DNA from: Slackia isoflavoniconvertens | GTDB lineage: Bacteria; Actinomycetota; Coriobacteriia; Coriobacteriales; Eggerthellaceae | Length of the DNA: 64,000 nt | NCBI RefSeq assembly: GCF_003725955.1 | Contig: NZ_QIBZ01000003.1 | Location: forward strand, 1-64,000 | Direction: 5' to 3' | Shown here: positions 8,121 through 17,308 of the stretch, piece by piece | How positions within the stretch are numbered: position 1 is the first letter of the stretch | How the letters are laid out: each line of letters opens with the position of its first letter | Program-made: the position numbers and the translations under genes | The notes under the pieces: generated by a model | What the model was told of the DNA's origin: nothing | Database searches by the model: none | The model's input: only the letters and a program-made list of their open reading frames with translations

Positions 8121-11100
8121 ATGCCTACGTCCCTTTGTCCGCCCAATACCCCCCACGCGTCCTTTTCGCGCCGATCATTTTTCGCCCTTGCTGCCACGGC
8201 GGCATCATATGCCGCATTGGGCCCCGTAGTCTTCGAAAACGCACCGTTAGACCGCGCTAGCCAACACCCGCTTTCCCGCCAGGCCTGGGCAGCAGAAACC
8301 CGAAGTCCACATAACACAATCGAGGGCATTTTAGGCGCCACGAGATGCGCACTCGATGAACTGAAAGCACACGAATACGATTCGTATTATTTAGGAACCC
8401 CCTATGGCAACACCGGGCCCGACGGCGCTGGAGGCGACATTTCCACCTGGGATTGCTGGCACCCCAACGGCAAGCCGAAATCAAATGGACAGGCTTACAT
8501 GAACTGCGCGGGATTCATCGTCGCAGTGCTTGAAGCGTGCGGCGCCAACTGCGAACCCATAGGGTCTTACGTCGGCTCATCGGGATACAACAGAGGCAAC
8601 AAATCAAACCTGTCGCGTTGGATTTCCTACCTCAACGACCACTCAGAATTGCGCACACGATACGAAAGCAAAGAAAGCATGCTCGCCAGCGGCAAGCTGC
8701 GTAAAGGCGACATCATCATCGCCGATCCGCTCGATTGGGGAACGCCTGGCGCCGATTGCCACATTCTGTTCTTCTGGGGCGACGCGCCGAACCACGACCT
8801 GGCATGGCATTCGTCAAGCCATGCAGACGGCGTGGTTGCAGGAGCGTGCCCCGGCAACATGATTTCCCAAATCACCGCAAAATGGGGCAACGTCTATTGG
8901 CTCCATGTACCGCTCACGAACCTCATCACGCTTACGCTTCAAAAGCGCTCTGCGGAAATCTCGGTCGCGACGGGCGATGAAGGCACTCCGTTTTATTCGC
9001 TTGAGGGGGCACAATTCAGCGTGTTCCAACATTGCGAAAACGGCGTATGCAGCGGACTGATTACCGAATTCTCTACGAATGCGCAAGGCTACGCCGAGAT
9101 CGAACTTGCTCCGGGCCAGGGCGTGTGGATTCGAGAAGACCGCGCCCCCTTGGGATTTTGTGCCTGGGATGAACCGCGGTATATGGAGGTAGGCCAGGCG
9201 ACGGGCACGCAAACGCTTGACGATACGCCGAAAACCGTGCGCGTCGCCATCGAGAAGCGAGACGCTGAAACTGGCGAGCGCGCCCAAGGGCATGCGACGC
9301 TTTCGGGAGCGCTCTTCGAGCTCGTCGATTCGCAGGGAAATTCCTATACCGCAGAAAGCGCATGGCATGAAAGCGAAGCTGGCGGCGCATGGATAGCGGA
9401 ATTCCCCGAAATCGCACGAGGAGCTGTTCGCATTCGTGAGATTTCGGCGCCGAAAGGCTATGCCGTCGCGCCACTTCCGCACGCGGATGCCGACGGGTGG
9501 GCGGCCGTTGATTTAGCGCCCGAGAGCGATGAGGCCTGCGCAACTGTAGTCCTAACCGCATACGACCGCGTGTTTCGCGGGGACATCGAAGGCGCGAAAT
9601 TCTTCGAGCATGAGGGCGAAAGCGACGAATCGCTCAAATCGCCTCTTGCGGGAGCGGAATTCGAAATATGGCTGCAAGACGACGGAGGCCTTGCAGACAA
9701 GGGCTACAGCGTTGTTCCTATTCTTGACGCACAAGGAAAGGCCGTCGCCTCAAACGATGGGTCGACGCTTTTCGGTTCGCTCATGGGAACCGTCACAACG
9801 AAAAGCGACGGACGCTTTACTTCGAAGGATTTACTTGAAAACTGGGAGCCAGAAGCCCATGGCGAACAATCGGCACCGAGCTGTGCCCTACCCTACGGGA
9901 CATACACCATTGTTGAGACGCATTGCCCTGACGAAGCGCTCAGGCTCGTCGACCCAATCATCGATATCGAAGTGCATGCCGACGCGCACATTGCCTTCAT
10001 GACGATTGAAGACCATCGCATCTACTCGCCCGTACGAGTAAAGAAGACCGATGCTGAGACGGGCAAAACCGTGCTTTCGCCGGGAACTGTCGTCGAGCTG
10101 CTCAGGCAAGATGCAAACGGCGAATACCAACCCGTGTCATTCGACGTGCATACGCCAAGCACTGAACGCATTTCCCGATTCACGATTCCCGAGTCGGGCA
10201 TGGTGCAATTCCCCGAAAGGCTCGCCTGGGGCAGCTATGCCATTCGGGAAGTTTCAACCATCGCGCCCTACCTCACGCGAAAAGAGCCCGTGTACTTCGA
10301 GGTTGCACAAAATCACCGCTGGGAGGAAGACGACGTCATTGAAATAACCCTGCCAAACGAAAAAGCATACGGAGCCATCGAAGGACGCAAGATTGATATC
10401 CTGACTGGAGAAGACGTCTCGGGGGCAACCTATGAGGCGCGAGCCGCAACCGACATCGTATTCCCCGATGGGACACTCGCGTTACACAGGGGCGACTTCG
10501 CCGGAAGCGCAACGAGCAATGAGGCAGGAGCATGGACGATTGCCCCCTTGCCGCTCGGATCAGGCACCGCGGAATACATCGTAGTCGAAACCCTCTCGCC
10601 CGAAGGGTATAGAACCGAAACGAAGCACCACCACGTAACGCTGACATGGGAAAACGACACCGACGAAGTCGTATGCACGGGCATCACGATCGAGGAAGAG
10701 CCAACGGGCATCGAAATCACGAAGGTCGATGCGCAAACAGGCGCACCCATTGCCGGGGTCGAATTCATTTTGAGCGCGGGGAAGAGCGAAGGGTGTCAAG
10801 AAGGAGGGCAAGAAAAGGACGAGGCATCCCCGACCGTAATCATTCAGAATGACGGAACTGTGGGAAACAGCGAGACCACGATTGATGCGGATGAGACAAA
10901 AGAAAGCAAGCAGCTCGGTGAAGCATTGAGGAACGCAGAAGAAAGCACAGACGAAGCACCCGGTGAAGCAAACGCCGACGATGAGGCCGCCGATACGTCT
11001 GGCAAATACAAACTCGTAACCGACGAAGAAGGCCTCGCCAAAGTTACGCACCTGCCAAAAGGCCGCGCCTATACGCTCCGCGAAACGCTTCCACGCTTCG

Positions 11101-11768
11101 ACTTGGGCTACGTGACAAGCGATTGGAGCGAAACGCGCTTCCTTGCAAACGACGGATGCTGGTACGAAAGCGAGAACGCCTGGATTGAAGCGCGCGATGC
11201 GGGATGCGAAAGCGAAAACGAAGGCGACGCCCTGTGGAAAGAGACCATCGAGAATGATTTCACACGCTTGGCATTTTTCAAGGTCGATGCTGAGCGCTAC
11301 GAACAAGCCAGCAAAGCGCATGCCGATGACGGCAGCACCGAGCAGGCGGCTTCGCAAGCGAGAATTGAGGGCGGAAAATTCCGTCTTGAAGATTCCCAAG
11401 GCAACCCCATTGAGCCTTGCAATGAAGGACTTGAAGCCGAAGGATGGGCCGCCCAAGGAAAAACGCCAGTGGAATTCAGCCACCTGCGCGTTGGGGAAAC
11501 GTATGTCCTCACTGAAGCATGCGCCCCTGAAGGGTATAAAACCGAAAACCAAGAGCTGCGGATCGAGATTCGCGATACGCCCGAAATCGAAATCGCGATT
11601 CTAAAAAACAAGCGAATAAAGCCCCTGCCGAAAACGCTCGATTTCGCAACAAGCCTTATCACAGGAGCGGCAGGGCTTGCTTTCGCGGGAAGCGCGGCGG
11701 CAATGGCCGCATACAGCAAGCGTCGATGCGAAATGGAAGCCGCGCGCAAGGCCGAAGAGCGCCCCTGA
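8121..11768 (+). CDS. Tat-exported surface protein: papain-like domain plus SpaA/Cna-B repeats
   Basis: Large secreted adhesin-like protein, 1215 residues. It begins with a twin-arginine signal (SFSRRSFFALAATAA, about 15-30). Residues about 65-265 resemble an NlpC/P60-like amidase fold, with candidate nucleophile Cys129 (MNCAGF) and His214 (DCHILFFWG). Then come about six or seven SpaA/Cna-B modules, recognised by their starts (IEKRDAETG, VKKTDAETG, EGRKIDILTG, ITKVDAQTG, FFKVDAE) and by E-box-like ends such as LRETLP and LTEACAPEGYKT; these modules normally form Lys-Asn/Asp isopeptide bonds. The C-terminus is LPKTLD, a hydrophobic helix and a basic tail, i.e. sortase-signal architecture but with Leu where LPxTG has Gly. 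Strong start: AGGAGG then ATG. No sortase gene is in this window. Confidence 0.88.
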   Translation: MPTSLCPPNTPHASFSRRSFFALAATAASYAALGPVVFENAPLDRASQHPLSRQAWAAETRSPHNTIEGILGATRCALDELKAHEYDSYYLGTPYGNTGPDGAGGDISTWDCWHPNGKPKSNGQAYMNCAGFIVAVLEACGANCEPIGSYVGSSGYNRGNKSNLSRWISYLNDHSELRTRYESKESMLASGKLRKGDIIIADPLDWGTPGADCHILFFWGDAPNHDLAWHSSSHADGVVAGACPGNMISQITAKWGNVYWLHVPLTNLITLTLQKRSAEISVATGDEGTPFYSLEGAQFSVFQHCENGVCSGLITEFSTNAQGYAEIELAPGQGVWIREDRAPLGFCAWDEPRYMEVGQATGTQTLDDTPKTVRVAIEKRDAETGERAQGHATLSGALFELVDSQGNSYTAESAWHESEAGGAWIAEFPEIARGAVRIREISAPKGYAVAPLPHADADGWAAVDLAPESDEACATVVLTAYDRVFRGDIEGAKFFEHEGESDESLKSPLAGAEFEIWLQDDGGLADKGYSVVPILDAQGKAVASNDGSTLFGSLMGTVTTKSDGRFTSKDLLENWEPEAHGEQSAPSCALPYGTYTIVETHCPDEALRLVDPIIDIEVHADAHIAFMTIEDHRIYSPVRVKKTDAETGKTVLSPGTVVELLRQDANGEYQPVSFDVHTPSTERISRFTIPESGMVQFPERLAWGSYAIREVSTIAPYLTRKEPVYFEVAQNHRWEEDDVIEITLPNEKAYGAIEGRKIDILTGEDVSGATYEARAATDIVFPDGTLALHRGDFAGSATSNEAGAWTIAPLPLGSGTAEYIVVETLSPEGYRTETKHHHVTLTWENDTDEVVCTGITIEEEPTGIEITKVDAQTGAPIAGVEFILSAGKSEGCQEGGQEKDEASPTVIIQNDGTVGNSETTIDADETKESKQLGEALRNAEESTDEAPGEANADDEAADTSGKYKLVTDEEGLAKVTHLPKGRAYTLRETLPRFDLGYVTSDWSETRFLANDGCWYESENAWIEARDAGCESENEGDALWKETIENDFTRLAFFKVDAERYEQASKAHADDGSTEQAASQARIEGGKFRLEDSQGNPIEPCNEGLEAEGWAAQGKTPVEFSHLRVGETYVLTEACAPEGYKTENQELRIEIRDTPEIEIAILKNKRIKPLPKTLDFATSLITGAAGLAFAGSAAAMAAYSKRRCEMEAARKAEERP

Positions 11769-11796
11769 CAGATGCAGCGTTAATCTCTCCAAGCAC

Positions 11797-11824
11797 AAAA
11801 AAGCCCCCGCGCTGCGGGGGCTTT
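11797..11824. terminator. Bidirectional terminator between the surface protein and rplT
   Basis: Stem AAAAGCCCCCGC / GCGGGGGCTTTT with runs of A before and T after, so it can end both the plus-strand surface-protein transcript and the minus-strand infC-rpmI-rplT transcript. Confidence 0.92.
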
Positions 11825-11844
11825 TGGCGTTCAGCAAGAACGAA

Positions 11845-12201
11845 TTATTTCAGAGCAGCCTTAGAGACCTCGACCAGCGCGGCAAAAGCCTCGGGGTCGT
11901 TGATGGCCATGTCGGAGAGCACCTTGCGGTCGAGCTCGACGCCAGCCTTGTGGAGGCCATTCATGAACACGGAGTAGGACACACCGTTGATACGAGCAGC
12001 AGCGTTGATGCGGGTAATCCAGAGACGACGAACCTCGCGCTTCTTGTTGCGACGATCGCGGTACTGGTACTGCAGCGAGTGACGGACCTGCTCCTTCGCC
12101 TTCTTATAATGGCGAGACTTGGCTCCGTAGTAGCCCTTCGCACGAGCGAGGACAACGCGACGCTTCTTCTTAGCGGAAACAGAACGCTTAACACGTGGCA
12201 T
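11845..12201 (-). CDS. rplT: 50S ribosomal protein L20
   Basis: Basic ribosomal protein that binds 23S rRNA and is essential early in 50S assembly; in many bacteria L20 also represses its own operon by binding the leader mRNA. The 118-residue sequence ([46 protein letters not shown]) matches the family over its whole length. It is the last gene of infC-rpmI-rplT, 22 bases after rpmI, and is followed by a bidirectional terminator. Confidence 0.99.
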   Translation of the reverse strand: MPRVKRSVSAKKKRRVVLARAKGYYGAKSRHYKKAKEQVRHSLQYQYRDRRNKKREVRRLWITRINAAARINGVSYSVFMNGLHKAGVELDRKVLSDMAINDPEAFAALVEVSKAALK

Positions 12202-12223
12202 TGATAATCACTTCCTAAATCAA

Positions 12224-12421
12224 TTAGCGGAGGCCGAGGTTGCGAGCGACAACACGCTTGTCGGACTCAGCGACAACAGTCTCTTTGCGAAAATTGCGGA
12301 TACGCTTGGGGCTCTTCTTGCTCTTGATGTGGCTCTTGAAAGCCTTAGCGCGGACGATCTTGCCGGTACCGGTGACGCGGAAGCGCTTTGCGGTGCCCTT
12401 ATGGGTCTTCATCTTAGGCAT
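12224..12421 (-). CDS. rpmI: 50S ribosomal protein L35
   Basis: Small basic protein of the large ribosomal subunit, 65 residues ([20 protein letters not shown], full family length). It sits 18 bases after infC and 22 bases before rplT, the conserved bacterial order, so its synthesis is expected to be co-ordinated with theirs. Confidence 0.99.
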   Translation of the reverse strand: MPKMKTHKGTAKRFRVTGTGKIVRAKAFKSHIKSKKSPKRIRNFRKETVVAESDKRVVARNLGLR

Positions 12422-12439
12422 AATCGAAGTCCTTTCTGC

Positions 12440-13009
12440 TTACTCGTTGGATTCGCCGTTGTTTTTGGCGTCTTTATCGGCTGCTTTTTTCACCGCTGCC
12501 GGAAGCGGAGCGATGAGCATATGCATGTTGCGGCCCTCCATTTTGGGGGCATTCTCGATAACGGCAACGTCTTTCAAGTCGTCTGCCAAACGTTCGAGAA
12601 TCGAGAGGCCCTGCTCGGGGTGAGCCATCTCGCGGCCACGGAACATGATCGTGATCTTGACCTTAGCGCCGCCTGCCAAGAAACGAAGCACGTGCTTCTT
12701 CTTCGTGGTGTAGTCACCCACGTCGATCTTGGGACGGAACTTCATTTCCTTGATCTCGACCTTGGTCTGCTTCTTGCGAGCCTGCTTGGCCTTGATCGCC
12801 TGGTCGTACTTGAACTTTCCGTAGTCCATGATGCGGCACACGGGGGGTTCAGCGTTCGGCGCGATTTCGACAAGGTCCAAACCGGCCTCTTCTGCGATGC
12901 GCATGGCCTCGCGGGTGTTGAAGATACCCATCTGAGAACCGTCATAGCCAATCAGACGGCACTCGCGAGTGCGGATTTCTTCATTGAGCCTGGGCTCTTG
13001 AGCTGCTAT
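12440..13009 (-). CDS. infC: Translation initiation factor IF-3, probable AUA start
   Basis: IF-3 binds the 30S subunit, keeps subunits apart and checks start-codon/initiator tRNA pairing. The product carries the N-domain motif RLIGYDGSQMGI, the linker after CRIMDYGKFKYDQ, and the C-domain VKITIMFRGREMAHPEQG. The open frame extends to a GTG at 13018, but that GTG overlaps the Shine-Dalgarno AGGAGG. Eight bases downstream of the AGGAGG lies an in-frame ATA (13009-13007), ideally placed. IF-3 genes in E. coli and Geobacillus start at the rare AUU so that IF-3 can repress its own synthesis; an AUA start here would work the same way. First gene of infC-rpmI-rplT. Confidence 0.9.
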   Translation of the reverse strand: MAAQEPRLNEEIRTRECRLIGYDGSQMGIFNTREAMRIAEEAGLDLVEIAPNAEPPVCRIMDYGKFKYDQAIKAKQARKKQTKVEIKEMKFRPKIDVGDYTTKKKHVLRFLAGGAKVKITIMFRGREMAHPEQGLSILERLADDLKDVAVIENAPKMEGRNMHMLIAPLPAAVKKAADKDAKNNGESNE

Positions 13010-13057
13010 TGCGCTCACCTCCTACATCTCCCGCGGGTTGCGGGTTTGCACTGTAAC

Positions 13058-13086
13058 AAAAAACCCTGCGCGCACGCACAGGGTTC
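13058..13086 (-). promoter_or_regulatory. Attenuator-like terminator in the infC leader
   Basis: Minus strand: stem AACCCTGTGCG / CGCAGGGTT followed directly by TTTTTTG, located upstream of infC and downstream of its likely promoter. An intrinsic terminator inside a leader implies premature termination control, as known for the infC-rpmI-rplT operon in B. subtilis where L20 acts on the leader. A second short stem GGAGG/CCTCC lies at 13144-13159. Confidence 0.7.
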
Positions 13087-13177
13087 AAGAAGTTCATGAA
13101 GAAGTATATTCTTGAGACCCATCAGCTTGCGCCGAAACAGGTGGGAGGTTTTTGCCTCCGCTTGAAACAGCTCGAAT

Positions 13178-13207
13178 ATAATAGCAACATTCCCTTTCGG
13201 TTGGCAA
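13178..13207 (-). promoter_or_regulatory. Probable infC operon promoter
   Basis: Minus strand: -35 TTGCCA (13207-13202), 18-bp spacer, -10 TATTAT (13183-13178). It gives a leader of about 160 bases that includes the attenuator hairpin. The region also contains the divergent start of the histidinol phosphatase gene. Confidence 0.55.
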
Positions 13208-13236
13208 GAAGAAATTCTTAGATGTGGAGGAAAAGC

Positions 13237-14139
13237 GTGCACGCATCCATTATTGACTGCCATACCCATACAAATTTCTCCGACGGCGAATCGTCATTCG
13301 AGGAAAATGTGCGCGCTGCCGCAGCTAAGGGATGCCGTGTGCTCGTTTCTACCGACCACCTCACGCTGCCGGCCAGCATGGATCCACGATGCGAATGCCA
13401 GGTGCCAGCGCACGATTTGCCCGCCCACCAAGCGGCGTTCGATGCCGCACGCGAGCTTGCGGCGCAAATCGCGCCCGACATGGATTTCATTTTTGGATTC
13501 GAATGCGACTGGTACCCGGGATGCGAGCGCAACGTCGCACAGTGGGCGCAAAACGCCCGGGTCAAGCTTGGCAGCGTGCATTGGATTGGAGACGCGGGCG
13601 ACACTTCGATCGCCTCAGGCGAACGCGGCTGCGAGCGCATTGATCCCGCCGATGAGCCCGGCCTCGCCGCGGGCTGGATCGATTATTCGGAAGACATGCA
13701 CATTTGGGAAGAACTCGGCGCGAACGGCGTGTGGCGTGCGTACGTCGATGCGTGGTGTGCCGCGTGCGAAAGCCCTCTCGCCTTCGATTCGATGGCCCAC
13801 CCCGATCTGCCTATGCGCTTTTCACAAGATGGATGGTCGGCACCCACGAACGTCGAAAGCCTTTGGGACAAAATGGCCGCGTGCGCGCACGACACGAATC
13901 GCCGCATCGAGCTGTCTACCGCGTCGCTTCGCAAAGGGCTGCCCGACTACTACCCCGCCACGGGCCTGCTCGAGCGCTTCTTCAAGGCCGGCGTGTCCAT
14001 CACAATTGGCTCCGATGCGCATATCGCGAGTGACATATGCTTCGGCATTCTCGAAGCCCAAAAGCATGCTTTTGCTGCGGGGTATCGAACCTTCGACGTA
14101 CCTCGAGCCGACGGTTCATGGGAAAGCTGGAACCTTTAG
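13237..14139 (+). CDS. hisK: PHP-domain histidinol-phosphatase
   Basis: Predicted metal-dependent phosphatase converting L-histidinol phosphate to histidinol. PHP signatures are clear: DCHTHTNFSDG close to the N-terminus, STDHL, and GSDAH near the C-terminus, all metal ligands. The length (about 300 residues) fits HisJ/HisK enzymes. I prefer the GTG at 13237, six bases after GGAGG, over the ATG at 13222, which precedes that site. It lies just beyond and convergent with the his operon; because HisB there is the dehydratase-only form, a separate phosphatase is needed and this gene fills the gap. Other PHP phosphoesterase roles remain possible but context is persuasive. Confidence 0.88.
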   Translation: MHASIIDCHTHTNFSDGESSFEENVRAAAAKGCRVLVSTDHLTLPASMDPRCECQVPAHDLPAHQAAFDAARELAAQIAPDMDFIFGFECDWYPGCERNVAQWAQNARVKLGSVHWIGDAGDTSIASGERGCERIDPADEPGLAAGWIDYSEDMHIWEELGANGVWRAYVDAWCAACESPLAFDSMAHPDLPMRFSQDGWSAPTNVESLWDKMAACAHDTNRRIELSTASLRKGLPDYYPATGLLERFFKAGVSITIGSDAHIASDICFGILEAQKHAFAAGYRTFDVPRADGSWESWNL

Positions 14140-14161
14140 ATGCGCCCTCACGCCGCGTAGT

Positions 14162-14479
14162 CTATTTCATGCGTGCGTTGAGCTCTCCAGCAAGCTCATC
14201 GATGCTCACACCATAGCGCTCAAGCGTTACAAGCAGGTGATACACCAAATCGCCCGCCTCATAGCGAATATGGTCATGGTCGTTGTCTTTGCACGCCATG
14301 ATGACTTCACTCGCCTCTTCGGCAATCTTTTTGAGCAGCTCGTCTTCGACGTCGGTAAGAAGACGAGCCGTATAGCTCTCATCGGCACTGGCATCGCGAC
14401 GGGCGTGAATGGTTGAAGCCAGGCCCTCGATGGTCTCTCCGATGTTGCCCGGTTGTACGTTTGCAGTACGAACACCCAT
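14162..14479 (-). CDS. hisE: Phosphoribosyl-ATP pyrophosphatase
   Basis: Second step of histidine synthesis: hydrolyses phosphoribosyl-ATP to phosphoribosyl-AMP and pyrophosphate. The 105-residue all-helical MazG-like protein shows the metal-binding pattern KKIAEEASEV and EAGDLVYHLLVTL. The start MGVRTANV at 14479 follows AAAGGAGG inside the end of hisI, two bases after its stop; the longer open frame upstream overlaps hisI and is not real. Last gene of the his operon. Confidence 0.96.
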   Translation of the reverse strand: MGVRTANVQPGNIGETIEGLASTIHARRDASADESYTARLLTDVEDELLKKIAEEASEVIMACKDNDHDHIRYEAGDLVYHLLVTLERYGVSIDELAGELNARMK

Positions 14480-14481
14480 GG

Positions 14482-14820
14482 CTATTCCTCCTTTGGCGCG
14501 CCTTCCGGCGCATCGTAGATTCGATTGAAAAAGCAGCTGCGCGCACCCGTGTGGCACGCGGGACCTGGCGAGTCGACCTTCACAAGCAACGTATCGGCGT
14601 CGCAATCGGCGTCGATGGAAATCACACGCTGCATGTTTCCGCTCGTAGCTCCTTTGTTCCAGAGCTCTTGACGGCTGCGGCTCCAAAACCACGTTGTTTT
14701 CGTCTCTTGGGTCAAACACAGTGATTCGGCATTCATCCATGCCACCATGAGTACTTCGCCCGTGTCGTATTGCTGCACGACGGCGGGAATGAGCCCTCGA
14801 TCATCGAACTTCAATTCCAT
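14482..14820 (-). CDS. hisI: Phosphoribosyl-AMP cyclohydrolase
   Basis: Third step of histidine synthesis: opens the purine ring of phosphoribosyl-AMP using zinc. Conserved residues are visible in [39 protein letters not shown] and [11 protein letters not shown], which include the Zn-binding cysteines and aspartates. The start MELKFDD at 14820 follows GGAAAGG at seven bases; the extra N-terminal residues of the longer frame are not conserved. A 225-base gap separates it from hisF, the only sizeable gap late in the operon, and I see no gene in it. Confidence 0.97.
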   Translation of the reverse strand: MELKFDDRGLIPAVVQQYDTGEVLMVAWMNAESLCLTQETKTTWFWSRSRQELWNKGATSGNMQRVISIDADCDADTLLVKVDSPGPACHTGARSCFFNRIYDAPEGAPKEE

Positions 14821-15045
14821 TTCAAAACCTTTCCTGCCACGCAAGAGACGGCGACAGCGACTATCAAGCACCGCTTGGCCGAATGCGCGACTCCAAATCG
14901 GCGCTCATCAGAATGCCATCGCCGCCGCTCCCGCACTCCCGCTCTTGAGGCGCATACGGCGCTGGCGGCGAGAGAGCCACGTGCAGGCCCAAACGCATCG
15001 CAACTACGCCGGGAGCCGAGCTTCGACACCCAGCGAATGGCGCTT

Positions 15046-15828
15046 CTAAAAGTCGAGCCGCACGGGAATGCCCTGGCTGGCCATGTATTCCTTCACCTGG
15101 CGAATGCTAAATTGGCCAAAATGGAATACGCTTGCGGCAAGCACCGCATCGGCCTCGCCATCGATGACGCCTTCTGCGAAATGTTCAAGCTCGCCAACGC
15201 CGCCGCTCGCAATAACGGGAATGCTTACCGCCCGGGCAACTGCGCGAGTGAGCGCTACATCGAAGCCGGCCTTGGTACCGTCGCGATCCATGCTCGTGAG
15301 TAGAATCTCACCCGCTCCACGTTGAGCAGCCTGCGCCGCCCATTCAACCGCGTCGAGCCCCGTGGCATTTCGGCCGCCAGCCGTAAACACTTCCCACTTG
15401 TCAGCGCCGGGAGCGCCGGGCTTGCCCACGCGTTTCGCATCGATGGCGCACACCACAGCTTGGCTGCCAAATGCTGAAGCCGCCGCGGTAATAAGCGACG
15501 GGTCGCGCACAGCCGCCGAATTGAGCGACACCTTGTCGGCGCCCGCCGCAACCATGGCACGCATGCCAGCAAGGTCGCGGAAGCCACCGCCCACCGCATA
15601 GGGAATTGAAAGCTCTTCCGAGGCGTGGCTTGCCATATCAATCGTGGTCGCGCGCCCATCGCTTGTGGCCGTGATATCGAGGAACACGACCTCGTCAGCG
15701 CCCGCGCGGTCATACGCAGCGGCAAGCTCCACCGGGTCGCCCGCATCGCGCAACGATACGAAGTTCACGCCCTTCACCACGCGACCGTCCTTCACATCGA
15801 GGCAGGGAATCACGCGCTTCGTCAGCAT
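15046..15828 (-). CDS. hisF: Imidazole glycerol phosphate synthase, cyclase subunit
   Basis: TIM-barrel subunit that, with HisH, converts PRFAR and ammonia into imidazole glycerol phosphate and AICAR. The 260-residue sequence starts [20 protein letters not shown] and has the catalytic aspartates in CLDV and TSMDRDGTK. Its start overlaps the end of hisA by seven bases, indicating translational coupling. Confidence 0.98.
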   Translation of the reverse strand: MLTKRVIPCLDVKDGRVVKGVNFVSLRDAGDPVELAAAYDRAGADEVVFLDITATSDGRATTIDMASHASEELSIPYAVGGGFRDLAGMRAMVAAGADKVSLNSAAVRDPSLITAAASAFGSQAVVCAIDAKRVGKPGAPGADKWEVFTAGGRNATGLDAVEWAAQAAQRGAGEILLTSMDRDGTKAGFDVALTRAVARAVSIPVIASGGVGELEHFAEGVIDGEADAVLAASVFHFGQFSIRQVKEYMASQGIPVRLDF

Positions 15829-16571
15829 GGCGTACCGCCTTTCGCGGCCGCAAGCGCTTCGCTCAGAGCGAATGCGCCCTCGTAAAGCGCGCGTCCGGTG
15901 ATGCAGCCCTCGATGACGCCGTCGCCCGCCTCCGCGAGCGCCGCGATATCGGCCACGGAAGAAATGCCGCCCGACGCAACCACGGGAAAACCAGCAACCT
16001 GGGCAATGTGGCGATATGCCTCGACATCGATGCCCGTCTGCATGCCATCGCGCGCGATATCGGTGAAAACGAGGTGTTTGAATCCCTGGCTCGACAAGCG
16101 CCCGACCACTTCATCGGCAGAAGCGCCCACGCCTTCGCGCCACCCATTCACCTTCACCTGGCCGGCCTTGGCGGCCACATCGGCCACGAGCAGCTCCCCA
16201 AACTGGGCCGCCGCTGCCTGGGCAAACAACTCGTCGCGCACGAGCACGGTGCCCATGGCGATGCGCTTGGCGCCCAAACGCGCCAGCTCGTCGATTCTTT
16301 CGAGCGAACGCACGCCGCCGCCCACGTCGATTGAAATTCCCTCGACCTGGCATAAGGCGGCGATTGCTTTCGAATTCGCTTCGCGGGCGGCCCCATCTTC
16401 CTCAAAAGCCGCCGAAAGATCGACCACATGCAGCCACGTAGCGCCTTGTTCGACAAAATCGCGAGCAACCGCGGCCGGATTTTCTGAATAGACCTTCATG
16501 CGCGAACGGTCGCCGCGCTCGAGTCGCACGACTTTGCCGGCAACCAAATCAATGGCAGGGAACACGATCAT
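15822..16571 (-). CDS. hisA: ProFAR isomerase
   Basis: Amadori-type isomerase of histidine synthesis, acting between HisI and HisFH. The 249-residue half-barrel pair has [17 protein letters not shown] with the catalytic Asp of AIDL, the phosphate-binding DVGGGVRS, and [11 protein letters not shown] in the second half. The start codon overlaps the hisH stop (ATGA arrangement). Members of actinobacteria sometimes use one PriA enzyme for both HisA and TrpF; I cannot tell from sequence alone whether this one is bifunctional. Confidence 0.96.
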   Translation of the reverse strand: MIVFPAIDLVAGKVVRLERGDRSRMKVYSENPAAVARDFVEQGATWLHVVDLSAAFEEDGAAREANSKAIAALCQVEGISIDVGGGVRSLERIDELARLGAKRIAMGTVLVRDELFAQAAAAQFGELLVADVAAKAGQVKVNGWREGVGASADEVVGRLSSQGFKHLVFTDIARDGMQTGIDVEAYRHIAQVAGFPVVASGGISSVADIAALAEAGDGVIEGCITGRALYEGAFALSEALAAAKGGTPC

Positions 16572-17308
16572 GCGCGGCCTCCTTTCTGCTCAGCAGCCGC
16601 TATGGCGACGAAGTTCTTTAGGATGTCGAGCCCACGGGACGACGATTTTTCCGGATGGAATTGGCAGCCGAACACATTGCCGCGCGCCACCACGCACGGG
16701 AAGCTGCGCGTGTAATGCGTATGCGCTGCAATGTCGGCGGCACATGCGTCGGCGTCGACCGCGTAGGAATGCGTGAAGTACATGTTCGCGCCTTCGGGAA
16801 AGTCGCGTAAAAGTTCGCATGCGCGACCGTTATCGGTCAGATGCACCTGGTCCCAACCTACATGAGGCACTTTGAGGCGCGTCGATTCCAAACGCGAACA
16901 CGAGCCGGAAAGCACGCCCAAGCCACGCGCCCAACGCTTGGATGACGCCTCGAAAACCTCGGCGGGAGCAAGGTTCGACCCCATGGCATCTTCCGCTAAA
17001 GCCGCGGGCGTATCTTCGGGCACGCCCTCATCGCCGCGCTCGAAAAGCAGCTGCAGCCCCAGGCAAATGCCCAAAAACGGCGTTCCCTCGCCAATGGCGT
17101 CAAGCACCGCTTGGGCTTCGCCCGATTCCCGCATGAACGCAATAGCGTCGTAGAACGAGCCCACACCCGGCAGCACCACGGCATCGGCCGCGCGAATGTC
17201 TTCTGGCGAATCGCTCGCCTGCGCACGGGCGCCTGCGCGGGAAAGCCCACGCACTACGCTCGATAAATTGCCCTTATGGTAGTCGACCACCACAATGCTC
17301 GGCGCCAT
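16568..17308 (-). CDS. hisH: Imidazole glycerol phosphate synthase, glutaminase subunit
   Basis: Class I glutamine amidotransferase that feeds ammonia to HisF. The nucleophile is in GICLGLQLLF and the catalytic His/Glu in FGCQFHPEKS; the oxyanion segment is LPGVGSFYDA. The start MAPSIVVVDYHKGN at 17308 overlaps the hisB stop as TAATG; the longer upstream frame runs through hisB and is discarded. At 246 residues it is somewhat longer than the typical 200, with an insert around residues 100-140. Confidence 0.96.
   Translation of the reverse strand: MAPSIVVVDYHKGNLSSVVRGLSRAGARAQASDSPEDIRAADAVVLPGVGSFYDAIAFMRESGEAQAVLDAIGEGTPFLGICLGLQLLFERGDEGVPEDTPAALAEDAMGSNLAPAEVFEASSKRWARGLGVLSGSCSRLESTRLKVPHVGWDQVHLTDNGRACELLRDFPEGANMYFTHSYAVDADACAADIAAHTHYTRSFPCVVARGNVFGCQFHPEKSSSRGLDILKNFVAIAAAEQKGGRA

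Noticed and set aside
14482-14740. Longer hisE frame with about 87 extra N-terminal residues
   Set aside because: The extension runs antiparallel to nothing conserved and overlaps hisI in another frame; the internal ATG at 14479 has a strong ribosome binding site.
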